A DNA stretch of 64,000 bases from RPQJ01 sp963731105 (GTDB lineage Bacteria; Pseudomonadota; Gammaproteobacteria; Steroidobacterales; Steroidobacteraceae), in the NCBI GenBank assembly GCA_963731105.1, contig CAVSUM010000011.1, forward strand, positions 248,001 to 312,000, given 5' to 3'. The notes under the pieces are model-generated. The model searched no databases. It had not been told where the DNA came from and saw nothing but the letters and a program-made list of their open reading frames with translations. Within the stretch, counting starts at the first letter, position 1, and each line of letters starts with the position of its first letter. Below are positions 8,413 through 16,468 of this stretch, piece after piece. Both the position numbers and the translations under genes were made by a program.

Positions 8413-9330
8413 ATGCTGCTGGCCGGCGTGCTGGGCGCAGCCTTCATCGCCTGGCGCGTGCCGGATCAACCAGTCTCCGCACTGCAGGCGCGGTGGGCGC
8501 CACCGCCGTCGCAGTTCGTCGCGGTGCGCGGCATGCAGGTGCACCTGCGCGACGAGGGTCCGCGCGGCGACCCGACGCCCATCGTCCTGCTGCACGGCAC
8601 CGGCGCCTCGCTCCACACCTGGGACGGCTGGACCGGAGAGCTGACCCGCGAACGCCGCGTGATCCGCTTCGACCTGCCCGGCTTCGGACTGACGGGCCCC
8701 TCGCCCGACGGCGTCTACACCATTGAGAGTTACGTCGACACCGTGCTCGCCGTGGCCGACACGCTCGGCGTGCCGCGCTTCGTCCTGGCCGGCAACTCGC
8801 TCGGTGGCTACGTCGCGTGGGCCACGGCGGTGCTGCACCCGCAGCGGATCGATCGCCTGATCCTGGTCGACGCGGCCGGCTACCCGTACCAGTCGCAATC
8901 CGTGCCGCTCGCCTTCCGGATCGCGCGTACGCCGGTCCTGAACGTGCTCATGCGCGACGTCCTGCCCCGCGGTGTCGTCGAACGCAGCCTGCGCGACGTC
9001 TACGGCGACCCGTCCAAGGTGACGCCGGACCTCGTCGATCGGTATTTCGATCTCGCCACGCGCGCCGGCAATCGCGCCGCGCTGGTCGCCCGGTTCGACC
9101 AGACGACGCCGGGATCGCTGGCGGAGCGGGTGCCAGAAATCCAGGTGCCGACGCTGATCCTGTGGGGCGGCAAGGACCGTCTGATTCCGCTCGAGTTCGG
9201 CCAACGATTTGCGCGCGAAATCCACGACAGTCGACTGATCGTGTTCGACGCGCTCGGGCACGTGCCCCACGAAGAGGATCCAGCGCGCACGGTCGCGGCC
9301 GTGCTGCCGTTCATCCAGGGCGGACGCTGA
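8413..9330 (+). CDS. membrane-anchored alpha/beta hydrolase
   Basis: A 305-residue alpha/beta hydrolase. A hydrophobic N-terminal segment (MLLAGVLGAAFIAW) suggests a signal anchor. The core has the oxyanion motif VLLHGTGASLHTWDGW, the nucleophile elbow GNSLGGY (Ser about residue 122), the acid in LWGGKDRLIP and the catalytic His in LGHVPHEEDP, so the triad is complete. Best matches by pattern are epoxide-hydrolase/haloperoxidase-like hydrolases; substrate unknown. The start is uncertain. An ATG at 8376 begins MKLAVRYC in another frame and would join this one after a single-base shift, giving a fuller signal sequence. The ATG at 8413 is the first in-frame start. Confidence 0.8.
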   Translation: MLLAGVLGAAFIAWRVPDQPVSALQARWAPPPSQFVAVRGMQVHLRDEGPRGDPTPIVLLHGTGASLHTWDGWTGELTRERRVIRFDLPGFGLTGPSPDGVYTIESYVDTVLAVADTLGVPRFVLAGNSLGGYVAWATAVLHPQRIDRLILVDAAGYPYQSQSVPLAFRIARTPVLNVLMRDVLPRGVVERSLRDVYGDPSKVTPDLVDRYFDLATRAGNRAALVARFDQTTPGSLAERVPEIQVPTLILWGGKDRLIPLEFGQRFAREIHDSRLIVFDALGHVPHEEDPARTVAAVLPFIQGGR

Positions 9331-9412
9331 TTCCCCTGAAAGTGCAGCGCAACGGAAGGCAGGTGGTTGCCACGCCGTCGGTTGGATCGGCCCGAGGCGG
9401 ATGTTGGAAAAT

Positions 9413-10087
9413 CTACTTGTCGGACTTGGCTTCCTGGTAGTCAGCCCGAAAGCGGAACGCCGAGTACCAGGCCAGCCCCAAGCCACCGAACAGGCCGAGT
9501 ACTGGCGGCACGGAGCTCTGGCCCATGCCTATGACCATGCCCACGATCATCCCAATTATCCAGCACCCGATGGCGTACATGAACGCGAGGGGCAGTGCGT
9601 ACTGCAATAAGCTGCCCCGGTAATAGGCGTCGCTGACCATATGCTTCTGCTGCTCGCCGTCATAGCGAACGCCAAGTAGCACCGCATGAATTGCCGCAGG
9701 GAGCCACTCACGGCAAGCAATTGCGGCGCACCCATGCCCCCGATGATGTTGCGGATGACAGATGACAGCACCTGGACGGCGCCCTCCATGCCGAGCGCGG
9801 CCGACTGTTCCGTGATGAACCCCGCCTTCGCGAGTTTGAGCGGCTTCATGAAGTATTCGTCCATGCCGCAACGAGTCAGGTCTACGACGATGTTCGCCAA
9901 TGCCTTGCGATGCTCGGTGGGGTCCGCAGAGGCCTCGAGTTGATCGAGCACGGCCACGGTCTTCTTGACGCAGCGCCACGAATGGTGAAAGCGCAGGTCA
10001 GGTCTCCTTGGGCAGCGGTTGTTGCTTTGGGCTAGCCCGAACGGTGCTTCGCCGGGGCCTGGTCCCTGCAGTCTTGCCCTGAGTCAT
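9413..10087 (-). pseudogene. hypothetical membrane protein, two compensating frame breaks
   Basis: Three coding segments read in order on the minus strand. From ATG 10087 (AGGAGC upstream) a short segment ends at a TGA near 9998. A second frame then runs about 9996-9690 (AVLDQLEASADPTEHRKALA; VIRNIIGGMG). The first frame resumes to the stop at 9413, encoding YYRGSLLQYALPLAFMY, a glycine-rich double membrane segment and a tail ending ADYQEAKSDK. Start and end are in the same frame (675 bases), so the two shifts compensate. The product would be about 224 residues with two C-terminal membrane helices. No family recognised. Either two assembly indels or a decaying gene. Confidence 0.5.
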
Positions 10088-10114
10088 AAGTGCTCCTGCT
10101 GGGACGATGCGGCG

Positions 10115-11005
10115 CTACGCCGCCGGCGGGAACACCGCGTTCGCGTCGAACACCGGCCCGTCGACGCAGACCCGCTTCATGGCGAGCCCGGACTCGGTGA
10201 CCACTGGCACCGCGCAACCGGCGCAGCCGCCGACCGCGCAGGCCATGAATTCCTCGAGCGATACCTGGCAGGGCACGCCGAAGCGGCGAGCCACCCGCGC
10301 CGTCGCCTGCAGCATCGGCGTCGGGCCGCACGCGAACATCTCGACCTCGCTCAGCGCCTGCGCATCGAGTGACGCGAGCCACGTCGCGGCAAGATCGGTG
10401 ACGTAACCATCGAAGCAGCCCGGGAAATCGGCCAGCGTGGCCAGCCGGCTCGGCACGCCCCAGTCGTCGAGCAGCGGCATGCAGGCGATCACGCCGTCGG
10501 GCATGCCCGGCAGCAGGATGGTCGACGGGCGCGTGCGGAACGGGAACGGAATTTCCGAGCCCATCAGCACCAGCGGCTGCCACGGTGCGTCGCGGCGACC
10601 CTTGAGCGACTCGGCGAGGAACACCATCGGCGGTATGCCGACGCCGCCACCCACGAGCAGCGTGCGCGGGCGCGCCGGCGAGGGCCGGAAGCCCTGGCCG
10701 ATCGGCCCCATCACGCTGATCGTGGCGCCAATCGGCTGCTTCGACAGTGCCTCGAGACCGGGGCCGACGATCTTGTAGAGGATCTCGATCCAGCCCGCGG
10801 TCGCGTCGGCGCGCTGGATCGACAACGGCCGACGCATCGGCAGCAGCGGGTCGCAGGTGAGGTGCGCGAAGCTGCCCGGCGTGGCGGCGGCGGCGCACTG
10901 CGGGGCGCGCAGCCGAATGACGAACTGCCGGCCGGGGAACTCCTGCTGCGACAGCAGTGTGGCGTCCTCGACGAAGATCGTGCCGCGGTGCTCGCGTGCC
11001 GTCAT
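10115..11005 (-). CDS. PyrK-like FAD/2Fe-2S electron-transfer protein
   Basis: A 296-residue oxidoreductase resembling the electron-transfer subunit of class 1B dihydroorotate dehydrogenase. It has an FAD-domain motif RRPLSIQRAD (RxxS type), the NAD-binding segment LLVGGGVGIPPMVFLAE, the CGPTPML motif and a C-terminal cysteine cluster CAVGGCAGC followed by a fourth Cys in KRVCVDGPVF, the PyrK-type 2Fe-2S site. The ATG at 11005 overlaps the pyrB stop (ATGA), so translation is coupled to pyrB. No pyrD is in the window. A Pseudomonas-like locus would have a pyrC-like gene here. It may serve pyrimidine synthesis or another ferredoxin-reductase-like role. Confidence 0.82.
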   Translation of the reverse strand: MTAREHRGTIFVEDATLLSQQEFPGRQFVIRLRAPQCAAAATPGSFAHLTCDPLLPMRRPLSIQRADATAGWIEILYKIVGPGLEALSKQPIGATISVMGPIGQGFRPSPARPRTLLVGGGVGIPPMVFLAESLKGRRDAPWQPLVLMGSEIPFPFRTRPSTILLPGMPDGVIACMPLLDDWGVPSRLATLADFPGCFDGYVTDLAATWLASLDAQALSEVEMFACGPTPMLQATARVARRFGVPCQVSLEEFMACAVGGCAGCAVPVVTESGLAMKRVCVDGPVFDANAVFPPAA

Positions 11006-12003
11006 ACGGCCCTCCGCCCGGCCTCGACGTTGCGCTCCTGCACGTTGCGCACGATGGTGGACAGCACGGCCATGCGCACGGCGACGCCGTTGGTGACCTG
11101 CTGGCGGATCACCGACTGCGGGCCATCCGCCACTTCGCTGGTGATCTCGACGCCGCGGTTCATCGGCCCCGGATGCATCACGATCGCGTCCGGCCGCGCA
11201 TGCCGCAGGTTCTCGTGGCTCACGCCCCACTCGCGATAGAACGCGTTCGAGTCCAGTGCATCCGCCTCCGTCATGCGCTCGCGCTGGATGCGCAGCGCCA
11301 TCACCACGTCGGCGCCCTTGATGCCGTCGGCGAGCGAGTGGTGCCGCGAAGCGCCTTCGAGTTCGCCCGATTCGGGCATCAGGCTGGCCGGGCTCACCAG
11401 GCGCAGCTCGCCCACTCCGAGGGTCAGCAGCGCGCGGCCGGTGGAGCGCGCCACGCGTGAGTGGCGCAGGTCGCCGACGATGGCGACGCTCAGGTTGCCG
11501 ACGTCGCCCTTGCGTTGGCGGATGGTGAGCACGTCGAGCAGGCCCTGCGTCGGATGCGAGACGTGCGCTTCGCCCGCGTTCAGCACGCTCACGTGCGGCG
11601 CGACGTGCGCCGCGACGTAGGCGGGCAGCCCGGGCTCGGCATCGCGCATCACGAACACGTCCACCAGCATCGCCTGCAGCGTGTAGATGGTGTCGAGCAC
11701 CGTCTCGCCCTTGACCCGCGACGACGACTGCATGTCGAGGTTCACCACGTCCGCGCCGAGCCGCCGCGCGGCCAGCTCGAACGACACGCGCGTGCGCGTG
11801 CTCGGCTCGAAGAACAGGTTGGCGACGGTGCGGCCCCACAGGCTCTGGTCGCGCGCCGGCACCTCGCCCGGCGCGCGCACGTAGAACTGCGCGAGGTCGA
11901 GCAGCTGCGCGAGTTCGTCGCGGGACAGGCCTTCGAGGGTGAGGAGGTGGCGCAGGCGGCCGGCGTGGTCGCGCTGCAGTTCGCTGCCGGTGTCGGTGGT
12001 CAA
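11002..12003 (-). CDS. pyrB: aspartate carbamoyltransferase catalytic subunit
   Basis: PyrB condenses carbamoyl phosphate with aspartate, the first committed step of pyrimidine synthesis. It has the carbamoyl-phosphate motif FEPSTRTRVSFE, the second-domain SSSRVKGETVLDT region, the HPTQGLLD motif and the HPGPMNRGVEI segment, in that order and at normal spacing. I take the TTG at 12003 as the start: it overlaps the ruvX stop (TTGA), follows GGGAG at a suitable distance and gives 333 residues. No ATG lies between it and the conserved core. There is no pyrR or obvious regulatory subunit beside it. Confidence 0.93.
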   Translation of the reverse strand: MTTDTGSELQRDHAGRLRHLLTLEGLSRDELAQLLDLAQFYVRAPGEVPARDQSLWGRTVANLFFEPSTRTRVSFELAARRLGADVVNLDMQSSSRVKGETVLDTIYTLQAMLVDVFVMRDAEPGLPAYVAAHVAPHVSVLNAGEAHVSHPTQGLLDVLTIRQRKGDVGNLSVAIVGDLRHSRVARSTGRALLTLGVGELRLVSPASLMPESGELEGASRHHSLADGIKGADVVMALRIQRERMTEADALDSNAFYREWGVSHENLRHARPDAIVMHPGPMNRGVEITSEVADGPQSVIRQQVTNGVAVRMAVLSTIVRNVQERNVEAGRRAV

Positions 12004-12455
12004 GCGCTGCTCCCGGGTCGGTGGGCGTTTCCGCGCAGCCAGGTCTCGAGGATCAGCCGCGCGGCGTGGGCGTCGATGTCCTCGCGCCGGACGCGGCGGG
12101 TGCGCACACCCGAGCGTCGCACCTCGCGCAGGTCCGCCGTGGCGGCTGAGGAAGTGAGGCGCTCGTCCACGCAATCCACCGGCAGGCCGAAACGGCGCGC
12201 CAGCTCGGTTGCGAAGGCGCGGCACGTGGCGGTGAGGACGGTCTCGGTACCGTCCATATTATAGGGCACGCCGACCAGCAGCCGCGCCGGTGACCACTCG
12301 CGCACGGTGCGCTCGAGCGCGGACCAGTCCGGCGCGCCGTGCACCGCGATCACGCCCGCCGGGCTGGCCGTGCCGGTGGTGGTCTGCCCGACCGCGACGC
12401 CGATGCGGCGGGCACCGTAGTCGAAAGCGAGGATGACGACGGCGGGCGCGGCCAC
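12000..12455 (-). CDS. ruvX: Holliday-junction resolvase-like RuvX (YqgF)
   Basis: A 151-residue RNase H-fold protein. The first catalytic acid is in LAFDYGARRIGVAVGQ, a glycine-rich VGVPYNMDGTE segment follows, then the second acid in CVDERLTSSAA and the C-terminal DIDAHAARLILE. YqgF/RuvX is linked to 16S rRNA 5'-end maturation and has nuclease activity on recombination intermediates in some bacteria. It lies seven bases after algH and overlaps pyrB by four bases, matching the conserved algH-ruvX-pyrB order of gammaproteobacteria. Confidence 0.93.
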   Translation of the reverse strand: MAAPAVVILAFDYGARRIGVAVGQTTTGTASPAGVIAVHGAPDWSALERTVREWSPARLLVGVPYNMDGTETVLTATCRAFATELARRFGLPVDCVDERLTSSAATADLREVRRSGVRTRRVRREDIDAHAARLILETWLRGNAHRPGSSA

Positions 12456-12462
12456 GAGCCGG

Positions 12463-13023
12463 TCAGGCGTGGCCGGCGTCGCTGCTCAGGTGCAGCAGGT
12501 TGACCCCGAGCAGGGCGCTCGCCGCCTCCCAGCGCTCGTCGAGCGCCGTGGCGAACAGAACCTGCTCGTCGGCCGGCACGGTGAGCCAGGCGTTCTGCGC
12601 GACCTCGGCCTCGAGCTGGCCGGCTTCCCAGCCCGCGTAGCCGAGCGCGACCAGCGCCGCGGCCGGGCCCTCGCCGCGGGCCAGCGCGTCGAGGATGTCG
12701 CGCGAGGTGGTGAGGTGCAGCCAGTCCGAGACCGGCAGCGTCGAGTCCCACAGCGGACCGGGGCTGTGCAGCACGAAGCCGCGGTCGGTCTGCACCGGGC
12801 CGCCGTGCAGCACCGGGTCGCCCGACACCTTCGACTGGGCCGCATCGAGGCCGAGCTGCTCGAACACGTCGCCCAGCGTCATCGTCAGCGGCCGGTTGAT
12901 CACGATGCCGAGCGCGCCCTGCGCGTTGTGCTCGCAGACCAGCGTCACGGTCTGCGCGAAGTTCGGGTCCGTCATGCCGGGCATGGCGATCAGGAACTGG
13001 TTGGTGAGGAAGCTCGCGGCCAT
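12463..13023 (-). CDS. algH: YqgE/AlgH family protein
   Basis: A 186-residue DUF179 protein: N-terminal FLTNQFLIAMPGMTDPNFAQ, then VTLVCEHNAQGALGIVINRP, a VLHGGPVQTDRGFVLH segment and the late GYAGWEAGQLEAE motif, all hallmark YqgE/AlgH blocks. Its molecular role is unknown; in Pseudomonas it was named from effects on alginate gene expression. It is flanked by a TonB-like gene (18 bases) and ruvX (7 bases) in a single minus-strand operon. The call rests on full-length motif agreement. Confidence 0.93.
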   Translation of the reverse strand: MAASFLTNQFLIAMPGMTDPNFAQTVTLVCEHNAQGALGIVINRPLTMTLGDVFEQLGLDAAQSKVSGDPVLHGGPVQTDRGFVLHSPGPLWDSTLPVSDWLHLTTSRDILDALARGEGPAAALVALGYAGWEAGQLEAEVAQNAWLTVPADEQVLFATALDERWEAASALLGVNLLHLSSDAGHA

Positions 13024-13041
13024 GCGGCCAAGTATCCGGCA

Positions 13042-13929
13042 CTACTGGCCGGGCGCCAACACCGCGCCGTCGCCGAGCCGGCCGTGCAGGAACTGCCATT
13101 CGTAGGCGAAGCGCAGGATCGGGTAGCGCTCGCGCATCGCGGGCGGGAACGGGTCGAACGGCGAGGCGAGCCGCACGATGCGCACCGCGGCCGCGTCGAG
13201 TTCCCGATGCCCGCTCGAGCGGCGCACCAGCACCTGGTCGAGGCGCCCGTCGGCGCGGATCGCGACCTCGAGCACCGGGTTGCCCGACAGCGAGCGGCGG
13301 CGCGCCTCGTCGGGGAAGTTGAGGGTGCCCACCTGCTCGATGCGCCGCTTCCAGCCATCCAGGTAGCCCGCGATCGCCGACTCGCGCGTGTCGGCCAGCA
13401 GGTTGTCTTCGGCAGCGACATCGCCGCGCAGGCGCAGCGCCTCGTCGGCGGCACTGGCGTTGACGCCGACCTGCGGCAGCGGGCGGGACTCGATCGGCAC
13501 CGCGTCGGCCGCGGCCGCCTCGAGTTCCGCGCCGGTCGGCGCCTGGCGGCCCTGCCGCGACGTGCTGGCGAGCAGCTGCGTCCCGCCGGCGTCGGCGGTC
13601 GCGGCCGGCGGCGTGAACGACTCGCCGCTGGTCTCGCCCTCGTGCTCCAGCAACCGGGCCGAGGCCTCGGGCAGCGATGTGCGCAGGCGCTCGCGGGTGG
13701 TCCCGGAGCCGTGCTGGTCGCGGCCCGAGATGTAGCTCGCGTCGGGGTTGGGCTCCTCGGTCGGGCCTTCGGGCACCAGCAGCACTTCGAGCGTCGGCAA
13801 CGGGCGATCGTCGCTGTGCGGCGCGCTGAAACGCAGGCCGAGGATCACCAGGCCGTGGAGCAGGGCAGCGACGAACACCGCGGTCGCGAGGCGGTCTTGC
13901 GGGCGGCTGGTCGCGGCGCGCAGTTCCAC
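13042..13929 (-). CDS. TonB-like energy transducer
   Basis: A 295-residue protein with one N-terminal membrane anchor (LATAVFVAALLHGLVILGL) containing the transducing His typical of TonB. A long Pro/Ser/Glu-rich periplasmic spacer follows (about residues 45-190), then a C-terminal TonB fold (YLDGWKRRIEQVGTLNFPDE, VLEVAIRADGRLDQVLV, SSGHRELDAAAVRIVRLASP). It would couple the proton gradient through ExbB/ExbD to outer-membrane receptors. It sits between gshB and algH, the position of the tonB3-type gene near the Pil-Chp cluster of Pseudomonas, where it has been tied to twitching rather than iron uptake. No exbBD is in the window. Confidence 0.88.
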   Translation of the reverse strand: MELRAATSRPQDRLATAVFVAALLHGLVILGLRFSAPHSDDRPLPTLEVLLVPEGPTEEPNPDASYISGRDQHGSGTTRERLRTSLPEASARLLEHEGETSGESFTPPAATADAGGTQLLASTSRQGRQAPTGAELEAAAADAVPIESRPLPQVGVNASAADEALRLRGDVAAEDNLLADTRESAIAGYLDGWKRRIEQVGTLNFPDEARRRSLSGNPVLEVAIRADGRLDQVLVRRSSGHRELDAAAVRIVRLASPFDPFPPAMRERYPILRFAYEWQFLHGRLGDGAVLAPGQ

Positions 13930-13932
13930 CGG

Positions 13933-14895
13933 TCAGGCACCCCGCCGGCGCGCAATTGCATCCATCAGCGAGCCTGCGATGTCGAGCCCGAACTGCCGGT
14001 CGAGCTCGCGCACGCCGGTGGGGCTGGTGACGTTGATCTCGGTGACGAAGCCACCGATCACGTCGAGCCCGACGAACAGCATGCCCCGCTCACGCAGCGC
14101 CGGGCCGATGCGGGCCGCGAGCCAGCGGTCCCGTTCGTCGAGCGGCCGGCCGACGCCCTTGGCGCCGGCGGCGAGGTTGCCGCGATTGTCCGCGGCCGTC
14201 GGGATACGGGCCAGCGCGAAGGGCACCGGCTCGCCGTCCACCAGGATCACCCGCGCGTCGCCGGTGGTCACGATGTCCGGGATGTAGCGCTGGGTGATCG
14301 CAAAGCGCGTGCCGTACTCGGTCAGCGTCTCGAACACCACGCTCGCGTTCTTGTCGCCGGCGTCGAGCACGAAGATCGAGCGGCCGCCCATGCCGTACAG
14401 CGGCTTGCACACCGCACGGCCGTGCTCGCGCAGGAACGCAGCCATGTCGGCCATGTCGCGGGTGATCAGCGTGGGCGCGCAGCAGTCCGGGAACCACGCC
14501 GTGTAGACCTTCTCGTTCATGTCGCGCAGGCCCTGCGGCCGGTTGACCACCAGGGCACCGGCGTCCGCCGCACGCTCGAGGATGTAGGTGGCGTAGATGT
14601 ACTCGGTGTCGAACGGCGGGTCCTTGCGCATCAGGATGGCGTCGAAGCTGCCGAGCGGCACGGTGGCCGGCTCGCCCAGCGTGTACCAGTCGGCGAGGTC
14701 GTCGCGCACCGTCACCGGATGCGCGCGGCCGTACGCGACGCCGTCGCGCAGCCAGAGGTGTCGCAGCTCGAGGTAGGAGAGCTGCCAGCCGCGCCGCTGC
14801 GCCGCCAGCATCATCGCCAGGGTGGTGTCCTTGGCGGGCTTGATGTCCGCGATCGGGTCCATCACCACTGCCAGGTTCAAGCGCATGTCGGGCAT
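13933..14895 (-). CDS. gshB: glutathione synthetase
   Basis: GshB joins gamma-glutamylcysteine and glycine using ATP to make glutathione. The ATG at 14895 has GGAG six bases upstream and gives 320 residues (MPDMRLNLAVVMDPI); a GTG twelve bases further upstream is less likely. The ATP-grasp elements are the MRKDPPFDTEYIYATYILE signature, KPLYGMGGRSIF (glycine-rich loop), RYIPDIVTTGDARVILVDGE and the metal-site segment FVGLDVIGGFVTEINVTSP. It heads the gshB-tonB-algH-ruvX-pyrB-pyrK transcript (3-base gap to the tonB-like gene) and is divergent from pilG, as in Pseudomonas. Confidence 0.95.
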   Translation of the reverse strand: MPDMRLNLAVVMDPIADIKPAKDTTLAMMLAAQRRGWQLSYLELRHLWLRDGVAYGRAHPVTVRDDLADWYTLGEPATVPLGSFDAILMRKDPPFDTEYIYATYILERAADAGALVVNRPQGLRDMNEKVYTAWFPDCCAPTLITRDMADMAAFLREHGRAVCKPLYGMGGRSIFVLDAGDKNASVVFETLTEYGTRFAITQRYIPDIVTTGDARVILVDGEPVPFALARIPTAADNRGNLAAGAKGVGRPLDERDRWLAARIGPALRERGMLFVGLDVIGGFVTEINVTSPTGVRELDRQFGLDIAGSLMDAIARRRGA

Positions 14896-15067
14896 CTTCG
14901 GCTCCACGGATGGTGTGCGGCCGGCGCCGCGCCTGTGACACCCGTCATGGTATCGAAAGCGGCCAATGGCAGCCCTGCACTCAATATGTTAAAACCCCGT
15001 CGCGAGCCGCGCCTCGCCATTTAGCGTCGTGCTCGCGACGCTCATTCCCACCGGGAGTTCTTCGGGC

Positions 15068-15475
15068 ATGGACAACAGTTTAGCCAGCAGCAGCCGGCCC
15101 AGGCTGGCGGGCCTCAAGGTGCTGGTCATCGACGACAGCAAGACCATCCGCAGGACGGCGGAGACCCTGCTCGCCCGCGAGGGCTGCGAGGTGTTCACCG
15201 CGGTGGACGGCTTCGACGCGCTGTCGAAGGTGGCCGACCACCAGCCGGACATCGTGTTCGTGGACATCATGATGCCGCGGCTCGACGGCTACCAGACCTG
15301 CTCGCTGATCAAGCACAACAAGGTGTTCCGCACCATCCCGGTGATCATGCTGTCCTCGAAGGACGGCCTGTTCGACCGTGCCCGTGGCCGGATCGTCGGC
15401 TCCGAGCACTACCTGACCAAGCCGTTCACGCGCGAGGAACTCCTCAGCGCGATCGAAACGCACGTGCACCGTTGA
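15068..15475 (+). CDS. pilG: single-domain response regulator PilG
   Basis: A 135-residue CheY-like receiver starting MDNSLASSSRPRLAGLKVLV. The phospho-acceptor pocket is complete: acidic pair in VIDDSKTIRR, Asp in VFVDIMMPRLDGYQ, the Thr/Ser position in VIMLSSKDG and Lys in YLTKPFTREEL. The short N-terminal extension and KTIRRTAETLL are characteristic of PilG, which is phosphorylated by ChpA and promotes pilus extension and cAMP signalling. First gene of the Pil-Chp operon; the 172-base divergent gap to gshB presumably holds its promoter. Confidence 0.94.
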   Translation: MDNSLASSSRPRLAGLKVLVIDDSKTIRRTAETLLAREGCEVFTAVDGFDALSKVADHQPDIVFVDIMMPRLDGYQTCSLIKHNKVFRTIPVIMLSSKDGLFDRARGRIVGSEHYLTKPFTREELLSAIETHVHR

Positions 15476-15500
15476 CCGCCCGCACCGGAGGACCCCGCCC

Positions 15501-15866
15501 GTGGCACTGGTACTGATCGTGGACGACTCGCCGACCGACGTGCACGTGATGCAGAAGGCGCTCGAGCAGGGCGGCTTCCGCACCGCGTCGGCGGCTGATG
15601 GCACCGAGGCGATCCGCAAGGCCCGCGAGCTGCACCCGGACCTGATCCTGATGGACATCGTGATGCCGGGCCTGAACGGCTTCCAGGCCACGCGCGAGCT
15701 GGCCAACGACCCGGAAACCCGCTCGATCCCGGTGATCATGGTGACTTCCAAGTCGCAGGAGTCGGACCGCGTGTGGGGCCTGCGGCAGGGCGCCGTCGAC
15801 TACCTCGTCAAGCCGGTCGCCACCGACCAGCTGGTGCGCAAGGCGCAGGCCGCGCTCGCGGGTTGA
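15501..15866 (+). CDS. pilH: single-domain response regulator PilH
   Basis: A 121-residue CheY-like protein starting at GTG 15501 with GGAGG about ten bases upstream. Receiver residues are intact: VDDSPTDVHVM, Asp in LILMDIVMPGLNGFQ, Thr/Ser in VIMVTSKSQESD and Lys in YLVKPVATDQL. DIVMPGLNGFQATR and WGLRQGA are typical of PilH, which favours pilus retraction or acts as a phosphate sink opposite PilG. It follows pilG by 25 bases and touches pilI (one-base gap). Confidence 0.94.
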   Translation: MALVLIVDDSPTDVHVMQKALEQGGFRTASAADGTEAIRKARELHPDLILMDIVMPGLNGFQATRELANDPETRSIPVIMVTSKSQESDRVWGLRQGAVDYLVKPVATDQLVRKAQAALAG

Positions 15867-15867
15867 G

Positions 15868-16434
15868 ATGACGGGCACCGCCGAACTGCGGTCGCTGCGC
15901 GACCGGCCTTACGAACTGCTGCGCGAGCTCGATCGCCGTGCCCGCTCGGCGGCCCAGGGCAAGCCGGAGGCCGCCGTTTCCGGGGCCGAGTGGGTCGGCA
16001 TTGCCTTCCGCCTGGGCGGCGAGGCGTTCCTGCTGGCGCGCGAGGAAACGCGCGAGGTGATGAGCTACCCCGCGACCGTGACCCGCGTGCCGGGCGCCAA
16101 GGGCTGGGTGCGCGGGCTCTCCAACCTGCGCGGCCAGCTGCTGCCGGTGATCGACCTGCGTGCTTTCCTCGGCTCGGGCGCCACCACCGTCACGCGCTCC
16201 ACGCGCGTGCTGGTCGCCAACCATCGCGAGATCCCGGCCGGACTGATGGTCGACGAAGTGATGGGGTTCCGCCGCTTCTACGCCAGCGAATTCTCGTCCG
16301 ACCTGCCGCCGACGCTGCTGCGCTGCGAACGCTACCTCGCCGGCGCGTTCAAGCGCGGCGCCGAGGTCTGGCCCGTGTTCAGCGTGCGCAGCCTGCTCGA
16401 GAGCCAGCCGTTCCTGCTGGCTGCCGCCTCGTGA
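15868..16434 (+). CDS. pilI: CheW-like adaptor PilI
   Basis: A 188-residue protein with one CheW domain. It has an N-terminal helical part (LRDRPYELLRELDRRAR), then the strand segment GIAFRLGGEAFLLAREETREV, a VPGAKGWVRGLSNLRGQLLP motif and VIDLRAFLG, the classical CheW receptor/kinase-binding faces. PilI couples the PilJ receptor to the ChpA kinase at the cell pole. Its ATG begins one base after the pilH stop, indicating translational coupling, and pilJ follows after 34 bases. Confidence 0.93.
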   Translation: MTGTAELRSLRDRPYELLRELDRRARSAAQGKPEAAVSGAEWVGIAFRLGGEAFLLAREETREVMSYPATVTRVPGAKGWVRGLSNLRGQLLPVIDLRAFLGSGATTVTRSTRVLVANHREIPAGLMVDEVMGFRRFYASEFSSDLPPTLLRCERYLAGAFKRGAEVWPVFSVRSLLESQPFLLAAAS

Positions 16435-16468
16435 GCGGGCGCGCCCCACGACCGAACGGAAGCACACC

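Noticed and set aside
12433..15024. An 863-codon open frame on the plus strand opposite gshB, tonB-like and algH
   Set aside because: Composition is Arg/Ala/His-rich with no domains. It is the mirror of high third-position GC in the real minus-strand genes, whose motifs are unambiguous.
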